Part shown: in pieces, positions 63,873 through 64,000 of the stretch | How positions within the stretch are numbered: position 1 is the stretch's first letter | How the letters are laid out: each line of letters starts with the position of its first letter | Source of the DNA: JANQOZ01 sp045106555 | GTDB taxonomy: Bacteria > Pseudomonadota > Gammaproteobacteria > Xanthomonadales > SZUA-38 | Direction of reading: 5' to 3' | Length of the DNA: 64,000 bases | Assembly: GCA_045106555.1 (NCBI GenBank) | Contig: JBGCET010000040.1 | Location: 13,930 to 77,929, forward strand | Position numbers and translations under genes: made by a program | The notes under the pieces: model-generated | Seen by the model: the letters and a program-made list of their open reading frames with translations, nothing else | What the model was told of the DNA's origin: nothing | Databases searched by the model: none

Positions 63873-64000
63873 CTATCCTGGTGCTTGCGACACTTGTGGC
63901 GTGGCTACGATATTCGCAAACTCGGCAAGCAAAAAATTTTGCAATGCGACGATGGCTTGTGGCTGACCCTTTCTGGTCGGAGCAACCAGACTGAGTTGAG
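63873..64000 (-). CDS. LysR-type regulator, C-terminal fragment (cut by window edge)
   Basis: Reading in from the right edge, an open frame of 41 codons ends at TAG 63873. Its residues, starting QLSLVAPTRKGQPQAIVALQ and then NFLLAEF, look like the last strand and helix of a LysR substrate-binding domain (typically SLVYPSRR...P.ALIDFL). The body of the gene lies outside the window, so this call rests on a short match. Confidence 0.4.
   Translation of the reverse strand, partial: QLSLVAPTRKGQPQAIVALQNFLLAEFANIVATPQVSQAPG

Noticed and set aside
1..64000. CRISPR arrays, tRNA and rRNA genes, intact insertion sequences
   Set aside because: Looked for regular spaced repeats, cloverleaf-like sequences with CCA-type ends, rRNA-like stretches and transposase motifs; none found.

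Overview
The window reads as one contiguous chromosomal stretch of a free-living, aerobic gammaproteobacterium. The housekeeping set is gammaproteobacterial in type (gltBD, hslO, rnr-rlmB, birA-coaX-SPOR, folE, folD). There are two full TonB-dependent receptors (TBDRs) and much peptide and fatty-acid metabolism, as in marine oligotrophic lineages. Genus cannot be fixed from this sequence alone. No rRNA, tRNA, CRISPR array, prophage or intact insertion sequence was seen. Genes are dense, mostly with ATGA, GTGA or TAATG overlaps inside operons. Region 1 (1-8.6 kb) is the most unusual part. Seven consecutive genes encode non-heme iron 2-oxoglutarate (2OG) oxygenases in two converging arms. Each arm runs PF13759-type oxygenase, then a Sel1-repeat prolyl-4-hydroxylase-like protein, then a short oxygenase, so the arms mirror each other. 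The plus arm has one more oxygenase at its head, cut by the window edge. The minus arm is headed by an exported beta-barrel that looks like the C-terminal part of a TBDR without its plug. A 58-aa exported or membrane peptide is divergent from that barrel. Region 2 (8.7-23.3 kb) holds hslO, a LEA14-like lipoprotein, two OppBC-type permeases without partners, the gltB-gltD-NTF2-like operon, a Cys/Met-metabolism PLP enzyme, a decayed class D beta-lactamase (one frameshift plus a large internal deletion), a D-2-hydroxyacid dehydrogenase, and a histidine phosphatase/acyl-CoA dehydrogenase pair. Region 3 (23.3-36.5 kb) starts with a perfect 31-bp inverted repeat. It then has a DUF3999/DUF2339 membrane pair, an AlkC-like DNA glycosylase, two short-chain dehydrogenases, a YdbT/YdbS PH-domain pair, ilvH and ilvB transcribed divergently, and folD. 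Region 4 (36.5-48.9 kb) looks like a nutrient-scavenging block. It contains a lipoprotein fusing an M14 carboxypeptidase to a D-aminoacylase-like amidohydrolase, divergent from a TBDR, then folE, a lipoprotein amidase, and an HTH regulator operon divergent from a second TBDR across a 454-bp control region with repeated TTGCGCA motifs. Region 5 (48.9-64 kb) holds rnr-rlmB, a dodecin, a 265-bp highly structured non-coding element, an OmpA/Ig-like envelope protein, envelope and regulatory genes, and an overlapping operon fakA-fakB fusion, plsY, birA, coaX, SPOR. This operon couples fatty-acid phosphorylation to phospholipid synthesis and to biotin and CoA metabolism. A LysR-type C-terminal fragment enters from the right edge.
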